DNA of 64,000 nucleotides from Ottelia alismoides. Lineage: Eukaryota; Streptophyta; Magnoliopsida; Alismatales; Hydrocharitaceae. The notes beneath the pieces are model-generated. The model was not told where the DNA came from. It saw nothing but the letters and a program-made list of their open reading frames with translations, and made no database searches. The DNA lies in assembly GCA_037367405.1 (NCBI GenBank), contig JAZKJV010010617.1:967501-1031500 (forward strand), read 5' to 3'. Every line of letters starts with the position of its first letter. Position 1 is the stretch's first letter. Made by a program: the position numbers and the translations under genes. Positions 23,103-34,534 of this stretch are shown one piece after another.

Positions 23103-24311
23103 ATTACTAGTTATATCCACTTTTAGCCAGTATTGGGTGTAAGTACAGACCATAAAATGGTTACTCGTGTTACTTTAGGACTAAACCTTACGTAGTGTCA
23201 TTTAAACCACCCACTCTGCTAAGGAAATCCGAACCATTTACCGGCTACCTGTAGATCGTCATTGAGAAGTAGCAAATTATTTTTGTAGAATTAGTAGTCT
23301 GAATGAATATTCCAGAATTGGGGTCTAACCTAAAGTGTCGTCTCTCACACACTCAGACAAATAAATGAATCTAAGGTCAGGGTTGCTCTCCAGCAAAAAT
23401 TCTTGATTTTATGAGTTAATAAAAGTCAGTTATATTTAGCAATCCCAATTTCAATTAGGTGATCACTATAAAATTAGGTGAGCACGAATACACGTCTACC
23501 ATCCAGTCCCAATTTCTTTTAAAAATATGTGACAAAACTGGAGGGAGAAATTAAGGAAAAGCCGATGCACATGAAACAATGATGTATGCTCAGATAGAAG
23601 ACTTACAATGATTCCTCACAATCTCCTTGTGGGGATACAATACAAGAATTAAAAAATTAATCTATATGAATGCAAGTCAATAAAATTACACCTAGCATAT
23701 ACTACTATTAGCCGTGAAGAATTGAATTAAAATTTTCGAATCAGTTGAACGATCTAAGGTGCGTCTCAATTAATTGAAATGTGGTCCTAGGTTCTACGAG
23801 CAAAAATAATAAAATCATAGAAGCTCTAATAGTCGTATGTACAGGTTTATACTAAGCACCACTCAAGTCAGGTCCCACCCTATCTAGAGAGTGAAACAGG
23901 CCATGACACACCATAGAAAAAGTTCAAGGTCTTATTACACATACGAGAGTACAAATGGACACCTCTATAAATGAGAAATTAATTGCAAAAAATTAAAATT
24001 GCACAAAATAAATCCTAGGCTCTACACTACCTCACGAATCGACTCAAACTTAATTTTACTGTGGATTGACGGTCTGTGAAGATGTGTCAGCTTCGTGGGA
24101 AACCGCTCCATGTACGTCGCATACCACGCACAAAAAATAAGAGAGAGAGAGAGAGTAAGAAAGTGAGACAAAAAATGAATCAAAAAAAGAAAATAAATGC
24201 AGAAAATAAAGTAAATGTGGAAAATATACATTGAAGATTTGGGAGTCAAACTACTCAAATATATGGAAAACAAAGCACTAATTTTCTAAACAAAAATCTA
24301 ATACGTTTGCC
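23103..24311 (-). mobile_element. 5' leader of the inverted-LTR element
   Basis: Non-coding sequence between the primer site at 24312-24329 and the copia insertion. It contains a GA microsatellite at about 24144-24166 in a purine-rich strip. I see no gag-like frame; the ORF at 24273-24022 is low-complexity. A leader over 1 kb is usual for Athila-type elements. Confidence 0.55.
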
Positions 24312-24329
24312 TCCCCGACAACGACGCCA
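24312..24329 (-). other. Primer binding site, tRNA-Asp type
   Basis: The minus strand reads TGGCGTCGTTGTCGGGGA, two bases after the LTR end ...CTTGTCA. The 3' end of plant tRNA-Asp would pair with TGGCGCCGTTGCCGGGGA; the two differences are both C to T. This fixes the element's direction (minus) and names LTR D as the 5' LTR. Confidence 0.88.
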
Positions 24330-24331
24330 TC

Positions 24332-27300
24332 TGACAAGTCAAAAAATGCCCTACTTTAAATGTTGTGAATTATCGTTTAAATTTTTTATCTCGTTGTAGG
24401 CGGGTATTAGGAATCGATCAACAAATAACCACAATTAATTTATTCAATTTTTAATCAGTGTGGTTTTATGTTTATTTCACTTGGGCAAGTCCCAAGGTCG
24501 AACTCAAGGAGACAAAGGAACAACCAAGAATAATGCCTATCAAATTTCGTGTGTAGTTTTTAGGATGATATTTTTTGTATTTTTATGCAATTTTTGAATG
24601 CGGATGCGGATATGGCCAATTTCAAGAGCTAGAAAATAAATATTGATCAAATGATGTCCAAAAATTATGAAACTTGGCCGATATGTGAATGGATGAAATG
24701 AAGACACTATAATTTTTTGAATTTTTTGATGCAAAATAAATAAATTATGAATTGACGAGTGCAAATGGTGTAAATTTTAATTTTTTATTATAATAAATAT
24801 TAAACCTATTTATTTTTTAAGAATAAAATTATCTACAAAATGATTTTTATGGAGCAAATTGTGCATGCAAATGCAAATTTTTGGGTACAATGTGAAATAC
24901 GATTATTTCTACAATCTGTGAGTTTTTGCAATTTTTTGAGTAATGGTTAATTAAACAAGAATTTATGAGCACAAACTGGGAAAAATATGTAAATTTCCAT
25001 AATAATAATTATTATCAATTAACCACAGCCTATAAAAATATCACAAACTTGCCACAATGTAAACAATCAATTAAAAACACAGTGCCATTTTTAAAATAAT
25101 AAAATAATGCAATAAAGTGGTTCAATGTAAAGGGGGAACATAAGGGTATAAATGCAAAATTACAATAAATATATAATGTAAAAGATGCAGAGTAGGGACT
25201 AAAGTGTAAATACTGAAACTTCGTTGGAGTTAGTTGCAAAATTTCCTAGAAGCACGTGCGAAGCACGTGCTGTAGGGTGGTTGGACTTGAATGGGATCTG
25301 GCAGAAAGTCAAGTGTATGCTCCCAACTTACCGAAGTGGTCACGTGCATAGCTCGTGACCCTCGGGTCGGTGGATTGTTGCACAAATAGGCGGGTGTTTA
25401 GGAGGTTCGATGAAAGTTCCCCCTGTGCACGTGCTCGTCACATGCATGGGGGTCTCAGGTGTACACCCGATGGCTGGAGTGGCGGAGATGGTTGTCGTGG
25501 TAGAGCCACGTGCTCTGGCGGTGGATGATGAAGAAGGAGGGTGTCCCACGGTGCGAGGTCCACCCCCTATTGTAGGAGAAGAGAGTTTGGTTGCTAAAGA
25601 GGAGGAGGGCTTCTATGTTGATGGAGAGGCGACTCGCAGGTAGATGTAGTGTAGAGGGAGGTCATAGGAGGTTGCTGGAATGAAGTCGTTGGAGCTCCTC
25701 CTGATGGTTAGCTCATCAAAGGGTGATCGAGCGGCGAAGCCTCAACTATGGTGGTGACTCCACAGGCGTGCGAAACGTCGATGGAGGGAGCCAGTCGATG
25801 AAGCAAGAAAGATCTTCCTTGAGTCATTGGGTAATGGAGATTGATGAAGGGCGACGGGGTGTGGTAATGGGATGAGCATTGGTGGTTCAAAAGCATCAAA
25901 TGACTGGAGCAGAGAAGTGAGTGCTAGGTTCAAACTGCATCGGCCATGGTGGCCAGATCTCATCAAAACAAAAGGGAAGCGGTCAGGTTGTCACCACTGA
26001 CTTCCTTCTATGAATGTAATACAGACGAAGGATGAAGAGATAAGGAGGCTTGGTGACAGTTTAAATTGGGAGAGGGTTGTTGGTCAAAATAAGAATGTCA
26101 TCGATGAGATTGCAGGATGCTATCGGGGATGGGATACACGACCGATCGGAGAGGATCTGATTGGGTTCCAGAGGCAACCATTTAGGGATTTGCGGGATTG
26201 ATATTAATCAGAGATGACAACGATGATTGGTGATAATCTTGGTGGCACGGCGGGTTGCGAGATGGGGTTACAGATGGCCATAAATGAAAGGTGGTCAGGT
26301 GACGCGACGACAATCGCGGGGTGCCACCGCTACCCAATTAGGAAAGTAGGGGAGGATCGAAGGAAAGGGATGGTTTACAGGTGTCGTCCGATCGAATGAG
26401 TTCAGAACACCCTCGTGTGGCCACGTGGCTGGACATGGAAGAGAGGAGGGATGTTTGATCGGCCGAGCTCAGACGGTCGTGATTGTGCCATAGTGTTCGT
26501 ATTTTTTTATTTTTTAATATTTTTTATTTATATATTTTTTAAAATTTTTTAATAAAAATAAATGAAAATAAAAGGCAAAAATGGGTGACACATGGTGGCT
26601 CCAAGATCTGCCACGTGTCAACCCAGAAAATTTGAAAAAAAATAAAGATAATGCAAAAGTAATAGCAAACGACCTCGGAATGAAAAAATTTCTTCATGAA
26701 AGTTCTTGTCTTGATGAGATCTACAACTTCCATGAAGGGATCAAAACCAAAATCGGGTCAATGGCACAAAGTGATATTTTTGGGGTATCCCATGTACATA
26801 AATTACCTTGATATTTTGGTTTTATTTTTTTGTTATTTTTAAACCAATTAAAAAAAATGAAAAATATGATAAAATCAATGATAAATGTTTACATAGTAAT
26901 ATTTTTTTTGTATTTTTATTAAGTAATAAATAGCAAAAATAAAATAAAATACGAAAATGACAACTTTTGTGCAAACTTTTAGTGAAGACATGGACTCAAT
27001 TAGTTTTTTTAATTTCAAACACATTTTGGATTTGTATTCTTGCACATTTTAATAAAAAATTTATCGAAGAAAAAAGTGAAAAATAAATAAAATAAAATAA
27101 GTCGATTATGTACATAAAATAATAGGTCAAAATTAGGTAAAATGCAAAATGTACAAAAGAGGCCCAAAACTCAACTTTCACGTACGATCTCCATTTCACT
27201 TGAAATTGATCTTGATTTGAAGGTAATTGAATGTAAATTAGTTCAAAAGTGAGTAGGATCAAATTAGACACTGGATGAGGAAGATATCGAGGTTTTAGTC

Positions 27301-27646
27301 TGAAAATCCTGAAATTAGGTTTTAAGTTTTTGGTCTATTGATTTATGTTAGTGATTTTTTTGTATTTTTCGTTTATTATTGTCAGTAGTATGCAAACAAT
27401 GGAGGTGGTTAGGTCATTCGGAATTAGCATGAATTAAATTAAAGTCAAAGAAGCTAGGCTATTTTAGAGGCCAATTGGGCTTGGATTTTTGGCTTCTTAT
27501 TTTGTGTAATAATGAATGATAAAATACAGTTCTTATCAAAACATGCAAGAATGCTAATTATGCAATATAAGTGAAAAAATACCAACAATTTTTAGGTATT
27601 TGAGCTTAATTAGTCATTTTTAGAATGATGAATCTGAGATTCATCA
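24332..27646 (-). mobile_element. Right LTR (LTR D), 5' LTR of the inverted-LTR element
   Basis: It is 3315 bp long. On the minus strand it begins TGATGAATCTCAG at 27646 and ends ...CTTGTCA at 24332, next to the primer site. AT-rich arms surround a GC-rich block at about 25230-26620 that contains ACGTG-type boxes and several spurious plus-strand ORFs. Near the 3' end it has the motif shared by all LTRs of this kind here, CCTTGAGTTCGACC (complement near 24492-24510). It pairs as an inverted repeat with 13878-17145. Confidence 0.88.
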
Positions 27647-27651
27647 TGTAT

Positions 27652-28488
27652 GTGACAAGGCTAGGGGAGTAGGTGCACTAGTTGACCAGTGGGACAATGG
27701 AGGATCGCACCTCATTGGTCCATGTCATGCACTAGGAGACAAAATGTAGAAGAAAATAGAAACAAGAGGAAATGCAATAAATGATTTTATTATTGCTTTT
27801 TTGAAAATATGAAGTTTGTTTCTTATTTTATATACTATTTTTAGTTCATATATTTATTTTTATCGACCAATTTATTATATGTTTTTTACAAGTATAATTA
27901 TAATTATAATTACCTATATATGATGCATTTGATTATTTTATATTTTTTATTTTATATACATACTTTATGTATTTATAAGTCATTTATTCACACATTTGTA
28001 TATTTATATTATATTTTTCTAAGTTTATTTAATAAAATAAATAGAAGTGTATTATGTATGTATATTTTATCTATATATTATTTATTTTTATTTTTTAATG
28101 TATTTGTTCTATGTTTATTTACATGTATTTCTAATAATATCACAAGTATATATATAATAAAAATATAAATTGCTAAAAATACAAGGAATAAATACACTGA
28201 CTATGATATACATGTATATAGTACAATAGGAATCCAAAATCAATCTTTTGTATGTTAACTCTATTTTTAATGAACCACCTGTATTACATATATAGTTGAA
28301 TTTGATGAACAATAAAGTGGAGTTTGGTCGATTTGGAATTTATATGGTGAAGATATTGGCGTGTGAAGTTTTCTTTGCAGCTTTTTCATTTGTGTGTCCT
28401 GGTCACATAGTAACTTATTTTTTGTGTGCAATTTATTTTGCCATTTTATATGTATTTATGTACATATTTGCTATGAAATATTTTTATT
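27652..28488 (-). mobile_element. Athila-type solo LTR (LTR G/H), segment 2 of 3
   Basis: Continues 11081-13877. The end of the GC-rich block (gttgaccagtgg...gtccatg at about 27680-27725) corresponds to the same place in LTR F (about 5755-5805). It is followed by an AT-rich arm whose 28215-28480 part parallels 6330-6560 of LTR F. It is interrupted at 28489 by a solo LTR. The plus-strand ORFs here (27920-28699) are AT-rich shadows. Confidence 0.65.
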
Positions 28489-31400
28489 TGAAGTGAGTAT
28501 GAGTATTGATAAGCCTCAGCTACATAAGGTCGTTGCGACCCGAACCGTTAGGCTAAGTCGATCAAGAAAAAAATCAAGACAACCAATCAAAATATCAAAC
28601 AAATCAGGTCAAAAACAACGGTCTCGCTATTTCATTTTACCTGGTATAGCTACCAGGGTCGAACACAAGGAGCACGGTTTGGAAAAATCTACGAAGTAGT
28701 AGGAAATCTAAAACAAGTATTTTTGGTGGATTTTAGGTTTTTTATTTTTTTTTTGGATTTTTCAATATTAGGAAAAATGTAAAAGAAGTCAAAAAGGACG
28801 CCAACAACTATTTATTTAACACTTCAAACTAGGTCACAAAATTAAAATAAAAATATTTTTGGTTTTTATAATTTTTCAAGTGTTTTTGTTATTTTTCTTG
28901 GAATTTTTATTTTTAGTTGATTTTATAAAAATAAAAAAAGTCCAAAAATGCAAGCTACTATGCAGCCAGTATCTAAAGGCTATTTAAAAATACCTAAATA
29001 GAATATAAAATTCAAGCAACAATTTTATTGTAAACTATAAATAAAGCACTAACTACAGAAACTGAAATTGCATTTTTTTTTATTTTCTTAAAAATTTTAA
29101 TGATTTTTCTATGTTTTAGTGTTTTTCAATTTTTAGGGTTTTTATGAATCCAAAAGCAACGAAACATGGAAAGAAGCAAAAGCACACAAAAACAAACAAC
29201 ATTAATTTGTTTGTATTTTTTAGAAGATTTTTAATATTTTTAGTTGATTTTAAAACTGAACAGAAGCAAATTTTTGGGTTTTTGAATTTTTACAAATATA
29301 AAATGAAAACAAAACAAGTCCAAAAATTCATGAAAATTTTTACAACATGGCAGGAGCCATGTGTCCAAATTTCATGAAGTTTGGATGTGATTTGATATTT
29401 ATTTCAACTAATCAAACACATAGAGCATACATGGACCTAGTTGCAAGGAAAGTAAGTTCCAGGGACTAAAATATATCATGCATGAAAAGTCTAAGGGGCC
29501 TACTGCAATGTTCACATGAAATTCAGCACATGTTGATATCAACACTCACAGGGGCATGGATGAAAATAAAGAAACTATTTAATCAAATATAACATTCATT
29601 AAGTCCAAGGATAACCATGCAAATATCACAAAAACTCACATGATGACGCACATGCAATCAAAGAGGACGGGCCAAAGTGTAAATAATGAAAAATGCAGGG
29701 ACAATAGTGCAAAAAGTCCAAACTAAAATAACTGCGAAAAATATATATAGGACTTAACAAGAAAAGCAAAAGCGTAGAGGGCCTAAGTGTAATTTACCCT
29801 TCTTATTACAGATCCGACGATCGAGGGGTCTTCACTTAGGATCGAACGGGCTGAGAGCTGGTGATACCCCTTCTACGATGAGCGGCTCTGATCTGATATT
29901 CAGATGGATTGGGTGATCGAGATACTCATATAGTGTACGGTTGCGATTAAAACAAGAGGGGGGCTCGATCCAACGGCTGGGAGGCTCCCTGGAATAACGT
30001 CGATGAACTCACCTCCGGTGAACTTCAATAGGCCGATATGCGCGACTGGGATGTCCTCACGGGCTGCTTTGATGGACAAAACATTGCTGACAATGGTCCG
30101 CAGCTGCTAGTAGGCTCCCATGGGGTCGAGGACACCTGGAGTGCCCCGGCAACGTCAAGGACTTGGAGTGGTTGTGCTCTGATGCTTAGACCTCTAGATG
30201 AAGCCCTCTAGCATTCAGACCTGCATAGTAAGACTGTTGGGTCGAGGACAAAGTGCCTCGACCCGGTTATAGGCGAAATGGGTGAAGGGCCGAGGTGGAG
30301 CGGGGCCCTCCGGCGAAGCGACGGCGGATGAGGGCTCAGATCATGTTCCTAGGCAAACCAGGGGGAACGGATGGGTGTATAAGATGGAGAGATGTCTCTT
30401 GAAGGTGATGGGATGGACGGGATGATGAATGAAAGGTCTAATGACGCTAGATGATCTAATGAAGCTCGGGTGAGTGAAATCGAAAATTTCGAAATTAACG
30501 CAAGCTAGAGGGAATCGAAGCTACCTGATGGAGGGGTTCGTTTCTGCTGGAGGTCAGCTACCTCCTAGGGTCATTGCCTCGATGGAGAGACGTCTCCAGA
30601 GGCTCGTACTCACCAGGTGGCGGAGCACGGTGAGAGGGTTCACCGGACCTAGGGCTAAAGGCCTCAAATCCTCGCTACAACGCTCTTCGACACTCGCATT
30701 CACTCAAGGAAGGAGATGGAGGTCCCAGGAGATGAAGACAATGGCTGAAGATGCCGGAAAGAATGCGGCTCAACGAGGTTATATACGATGCAGGGTCTGA
30801 GAAGATGGGATCTTGGGCGCGCGTATCGAGGAATGGATCCTTAAGGGAATCGACATGCAAGGGTCATGGATCCTTCTTGAATAATCGGGGAATTTAATCG
30901 AGAGGAATGGTGAACGGATCAATTTGAGAAAATTTGGAGAAAACGGGCGAAAACCGAATCCGCTAAAAAGACCGGTCCAGGGGGGGCAGTTGACCGAGGT
31001 CAGTGTTCCTCTGTAGACCAATTAGAAAAATCTGTGGTCTAAATTATTTGTAAAATCATTTAAAATTCGAAAATGATTTTATTTAAAAATATGTTTAACA
31101 TAAAAAATGTTCCTTATTTTCAAAATTATTTTTTAGTTATTTTTTTTTATTTTTTGGAAAAATAAATTTAGGTATATACATTGTATTATATTATGTGCAT
31201 ATATGAATTATTTATTTATTTTTATTTTAATTTTTATTTTGTTTATTTTTGTACAAATACCCCAATTTTGTATTTTATTTATTTACAACATAAAATTTGG
31301 AATATCAAATTGATTTTATTTAATTTTTATGAGTTATTTATATGTATTAAATAAATAGGTATATGTCACATGTATATATGGTATGTACAAGGTGGAGAGA

Positions 31401-31821
31401 GACAAATTATTTTTTTATTTTAATTTTATTTTTCTCATTTTTGTTTGATTTTTAGAAATATATACAAGGTAATAAAAACACATTTTTATTTTTATTTTTG
31501 TGAAAATAAAATATGTACACATAGAAGGAATATATACAAGGTTGAATGACCCTATCTCTCTCTACTAGTTTTATTTGACGGTCTGGCCCATATTGGGCTC
31601 TCTCTTGGGTTTAGGTCACTCAATACTTATTATAAATATTTCCTTCTTTTTATTTATTATTTATTCTTTTATTTTTGCACAAATACATGCTATTTATTCA
31701 TATTTAACACAAAGCATGCCTATTGGTATCTTATTGTATTTACAACTATATGCATGGTATTTTGCCAAAAATATCTAGCTAAAATAAAAGAATAAAGAGT
31801 GATGAATGCGGATTCATAAAG
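28489..31821. mobile_element. Athila-type solo LTR (LTR E) with TSDs
   Basis: The LTR is 28494-31816 (3323 bp, minus strand), flanked by tgaag (28489-28493) and taaag (31817-31821), 4 of 5 matching. It starts on the minus strand with TGAATCCGCATTCATCACTC. It is the same family as 45681-48969 and 49387-52687: the first 250 bp, including '...GAGTGACCTAA', and the block 'GACCCTGGTAGCTATACCAGG' minus its ends (about 28640-28660) are closely shared. The GC-rich block lies at about 29800-31020. No primer site or internal sequence flanks it, so it is a solo LTR. Confidence 0.82.
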
Positions 31822-32157
31822 TATGCATAAATTAGTGTAAGTTCTAGCTATATACAATGTATAGGTCACCTAGGTATCTAGGTGACAGCGTGGTTTTGTC
31901 TATATTTGTATGTCCTTAACTCCCCTACTTTATTTCTTGTCGACAAAGTCAATATTAACTTAGTCTCGGGATTTAAGATTAGACAATATTTACAATACTT
32001 CCTTTATTTTTCTTTTCTTTTCTTTATTCATTTATTTTTATTTCAATACATATATTTAAGCATTATTTACAAACAAATGTCAGAGTGGTAATTTGAACAA
32101 GTTAGTTATATTTACATACATTTATCTAAATAAAGGTAAATAAATGAGTATTCATTA
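31822..32157 (-). mobile_element. Athila-type solo LTR (LTR G/H), segment 3 of 3
   Basis: The first 340 bp of the split LTR. On the minus strand it begins TAATGAATACTCATTTATTT at 32157, which aligns base for base with the start of LTR F (TGATGAATCTCCATTT) apart from scattered substitutions. Also shared with LTR F is 'cccctactttatt' (about 31922 and 6693). The right target duplication gtagg follows at 32158-32162. Confidence 0.7.
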
Positions 32158-32162
32158 GTAGG

Positions 32163-32608
32163 GGTATGTTGAGAGCTCCATTGTCATCGTGTTATTGTCG
32201 TTCCACCAGACTGACTACTCGTAGATCTATGTCTTCTTTGATGCCTCATGCAATCGAAGATGGTGATTGATTTCATACGATGAAATCATGAGGTTCTACA
32301 CTTGGATCATCACTTTGGATTGTAGGAAGCACATGTCTCATCCACGCACCCATAAGTGCTCTCTACACCGCATGCTATTGAGATAGGAGGTCTCTTCTCT
32401 GAGACTTGAGGATCACGATCACGCTTAAAGAGGTAATCCTATTACTCATGTTATCTTGATGAAATGACATGGGAATTATTCCAATGTCAAGTGGTTTCAT
32501 CGATTTTTAAAATTTTCATTGCCTCATTTAACTAGTATGACTAGTCGACCTAGATTAGATATGATTTGATCTCTATGCTTTCGTGATCTGTAAGGCAAAA
32601 CCTCTGAC
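32163..32608 (+). mobile_element. Copia LTR (copy 2), right part
   Basis: Matches about 22670-23097 of the copia solo LTR: gagagctcc, 'ctcgtagatct', 'gagataggaggtctcttc', 'aaagaggtaatcctattac', 'gactagtcg' and the final '...cgtgat' block. It is the other half of 9580-11080. It ends near 32608 without the standard ...CCTTCA and without a primer site, so it is a worn solo or truncated LTR. Confidence 0.75.
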
Positions 32609-34126
32609 CTATAGATGAAAAGGAAGTATTCTAAACTTAATCATTCTAGATTTTACAAACATTTACATTGGAAAAAAATAAATGTGAGGTTGAAACATGA
32701 CAAATTCTTTGGTATTCGAAAAATATCAATCTTACCCCATGATATAAAATGTAGGACTATTTTGTACCATTTGGAGGGCATACAATCAAAATTAGACGAC
32801 ACATGGGACATTATGCAAGTTGCGCAAAGATGCCATGCCGAAATCGACACTTTAGGTGTTGATTTGGAGGATCTGCCCCCTAAAACTTTAAATATGAAAT
32901 GTTGTTGCATATATAATTAATTATTAATTATTAAAAAAAGTCCTCAACTTTACATGTTACAATCATATTTTATTACTTTTAAAATTTAATACTTATCTTT
33001 CAAGAGATAAGATTATTGGTGGAAAGAGGATTTCTATCCACCATTTATATGGGAAAATGTGGATGAAGGTCATTGATTATGCTCATATGGGTATTTGGGG
33101 ATTGGTGCAAAGATGTCTATTGATATATGTTAATGGATTAACATATCGAATTTTGATAATAATCTGATCCAGTTAATACTTTCACAGCTTTCGAAAAATT
33201 CCAATATGACAGATTCGAATGATAAAACAAAATCAATCTAATTCAAATAACATTGGATCGAATAAAATTATGACTTTATCTGATCCATGCACACCCCTAT
33301 TAAATAGTCACGAATTGAGCCATCTTCTAACTAATCACTTCTCTTTATATGCAAAAGTATGGAACCTCTTTTTAAGGAAATAACATATTATAGATTTTAT
33401 TATGTTTTACACATCTATACAATAATTTTTATTTGTATGCTATATGCCATTTTGTATATTCGATATTAATGTCTAAGCAGTATTTTAATTTATAATGTTC
33501 TTTTTACAAATTTGTATAGCATATAAAATGGAATAAAGTTCACAATACATAATTTCTCGTAAAAAGCATGTGATTGACCATAAAAATATGATGTCTATAT
33601 TTTAAGTGCCTGATATCGAATGAAGAATTAAAAATTGGCTCATTTATAATTTAAGTATTGGCATCAAGTAATAGAATATCATACATATCGAAAAATAACA
33701 TTCAATGGTACAAATGCAATTATGTAAAACAGAAAGATATTGTAAAATTTTTAGTAGTAGCTCATATCAACATCTAAGTTAAGGATACATAAACTTAGGT
33801 TATTTATATACTTAAAAGTTAGGTTATTCATATAATTAAAGTAAGCGTATTTATTAAATTTGCCTATGTTTTTTTGGAAATTATTATTCTATTTTTATGA
33901 GATATTAGATGAGTTCGATTGTATATTTGGGCAGCTAGAATTTTTCTATTCATTACCCAAAATAGAAGAAAAACAACATCCTGAAGTCTCGAGCGAGCAA
34001 CATGTCTTATATGTTAGCACATCAATCTTATGCAAATTATATATTTGGAAATCATAATTAATTAAGTATCTTGATGGCGAATTTTATTTTCGACTTAACC
34101 TAAAAAAGAAGAAGAGGAAACATCCT
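32609..34126. other. Unassigned AT-rich intergenic stretch
   Basis: The only sizeable ORF is 32615-32920 (plus, 101 codons, basic N-terminal half). I do not recognise it, and nothing around it (no splice sites, no promoter I can point to) supports it as a gene. A segment ending 'gcacacccctatt' near 33290-33303 looks like the edge of a small element but has no partner that I can find. The rest shows no structure. Confidence 0.3.
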
Positions 34127-34135
34127 CCTTGTATA
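34127..34135. repeat. Target duplication of the TIR element, left copy
   Basis: ccttgtata, against cctcgtaaa at 38565-38573: 7 of 9 bases match. A 9-bp duplication is typical of Mutator-like elements. Confidence 0.55.
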
Positions 34136-34242
34136 GAGTTTTTACCCCGAATGGGCATGGGCCCCGTCAAAATGCCCGATCAGGGCATGTCAGCACCAAA
34201 ATTCCGTGTCAGGGCATTGATCGGCGAACGGTTTGCCGATCA
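34136..34242 (+). repeat. Left terminal inverted repeat
   Basis: It begins gagtttttacccc and contains aatgggcatgg, cccgtcaaaat and cagggcatgtcag, all repeated in complement at the right end. It holds two 'cagggcat' boxes about 40 bp apart that could be transposase sites. Confidence 0.85.
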
Positions 34243-34402
34243 ACACCTGCTCTCCCGTTCAACGCCTCCTCCCCCAAGGCACGCGCGCTCTGCGATCTTC
34301 CATCCGCGCCTTCCCGAGGCGCACGCGCGCCGGGATTCCCGGGCATGCCCCAGATTCCTGGGGTGGGACCCAGTCGACGAACGGTTCGCCGACCGGGTTC
34401 CC

Positions 34403-34409
34403 TATAAAT
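34403..34409 (+). promoter_or_regulatory. TATA box just inside the left TIR
   Basis: tataaat in ccctataaatagcg, placed after a GC-rich block (34243-34400) that repeats part of the TIR motif as gaacggttcgccgacc (about 34380). A pyrimidine-rich untranslated leader (about 34435-34534, repeated 'cctcaagcctcctc') follows. It probably drives the PMD transcript. Confidence 0.6.
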
Positions 34410-34534
34410 AGCGCCCTTCGCCCCCCTCATTCCCCACGCCATTCCTCATTCCTCTCTTCTCCCATAGCCTCAAGCCTCCTCCTCTCAAGCCTCAAGCCTC
34501 CTCTTGCCTTCCTCCCTCCCACATTCCATCTCAG

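Larger units (their letters stand above)
13873..27651. mobile_element. Athila-like element with inverted terminal LTRs, TSD included
   Basis: The whole unit runs 13878-27646. The left LTR (13878-17145) is on the plus strand and the right LTR (24332-27646) is on the minus strand, so both outer ends are LTR 5' starts. Flanks are tgcat (13873-13877) and tgtat (27647-27651), a 4-of-5 match of the 5 bp expected for gypsy integration. Both flanks continue one interrupted LTR, so the unit behaves as one insertion. Only the right LTR has a primer site next to it. The minus-strand internal region holds a gag-like ORF, a protease remnant and a hairpin array, but no reverse transcriptase or integrase. 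A copia solo LTR is nested inside. Confidence 0.7.

Noticed and set aside
24022..24273. Membrane-protein-like ORF on the minus strand
   Set aside because: It reads through a purine-rich low-complexity leader; its hydrophobic look comes from composition.
27920..28496. Hydrophobic ORFs with Phe/Tyr/Ile-rich sequence
   Set aside because: These are products of AT-rich LTR arms. The same appearance occurs at 773-1033 and 31575-32091 and does not indicate membrane proteins.
32615..32920. 101-codon ORF after the copia LTR
   Set aside because: No homologue that I can recognise, an antisense ORF of similar length, and no gene signals. Left as unassigned; a protein search could reopen it.
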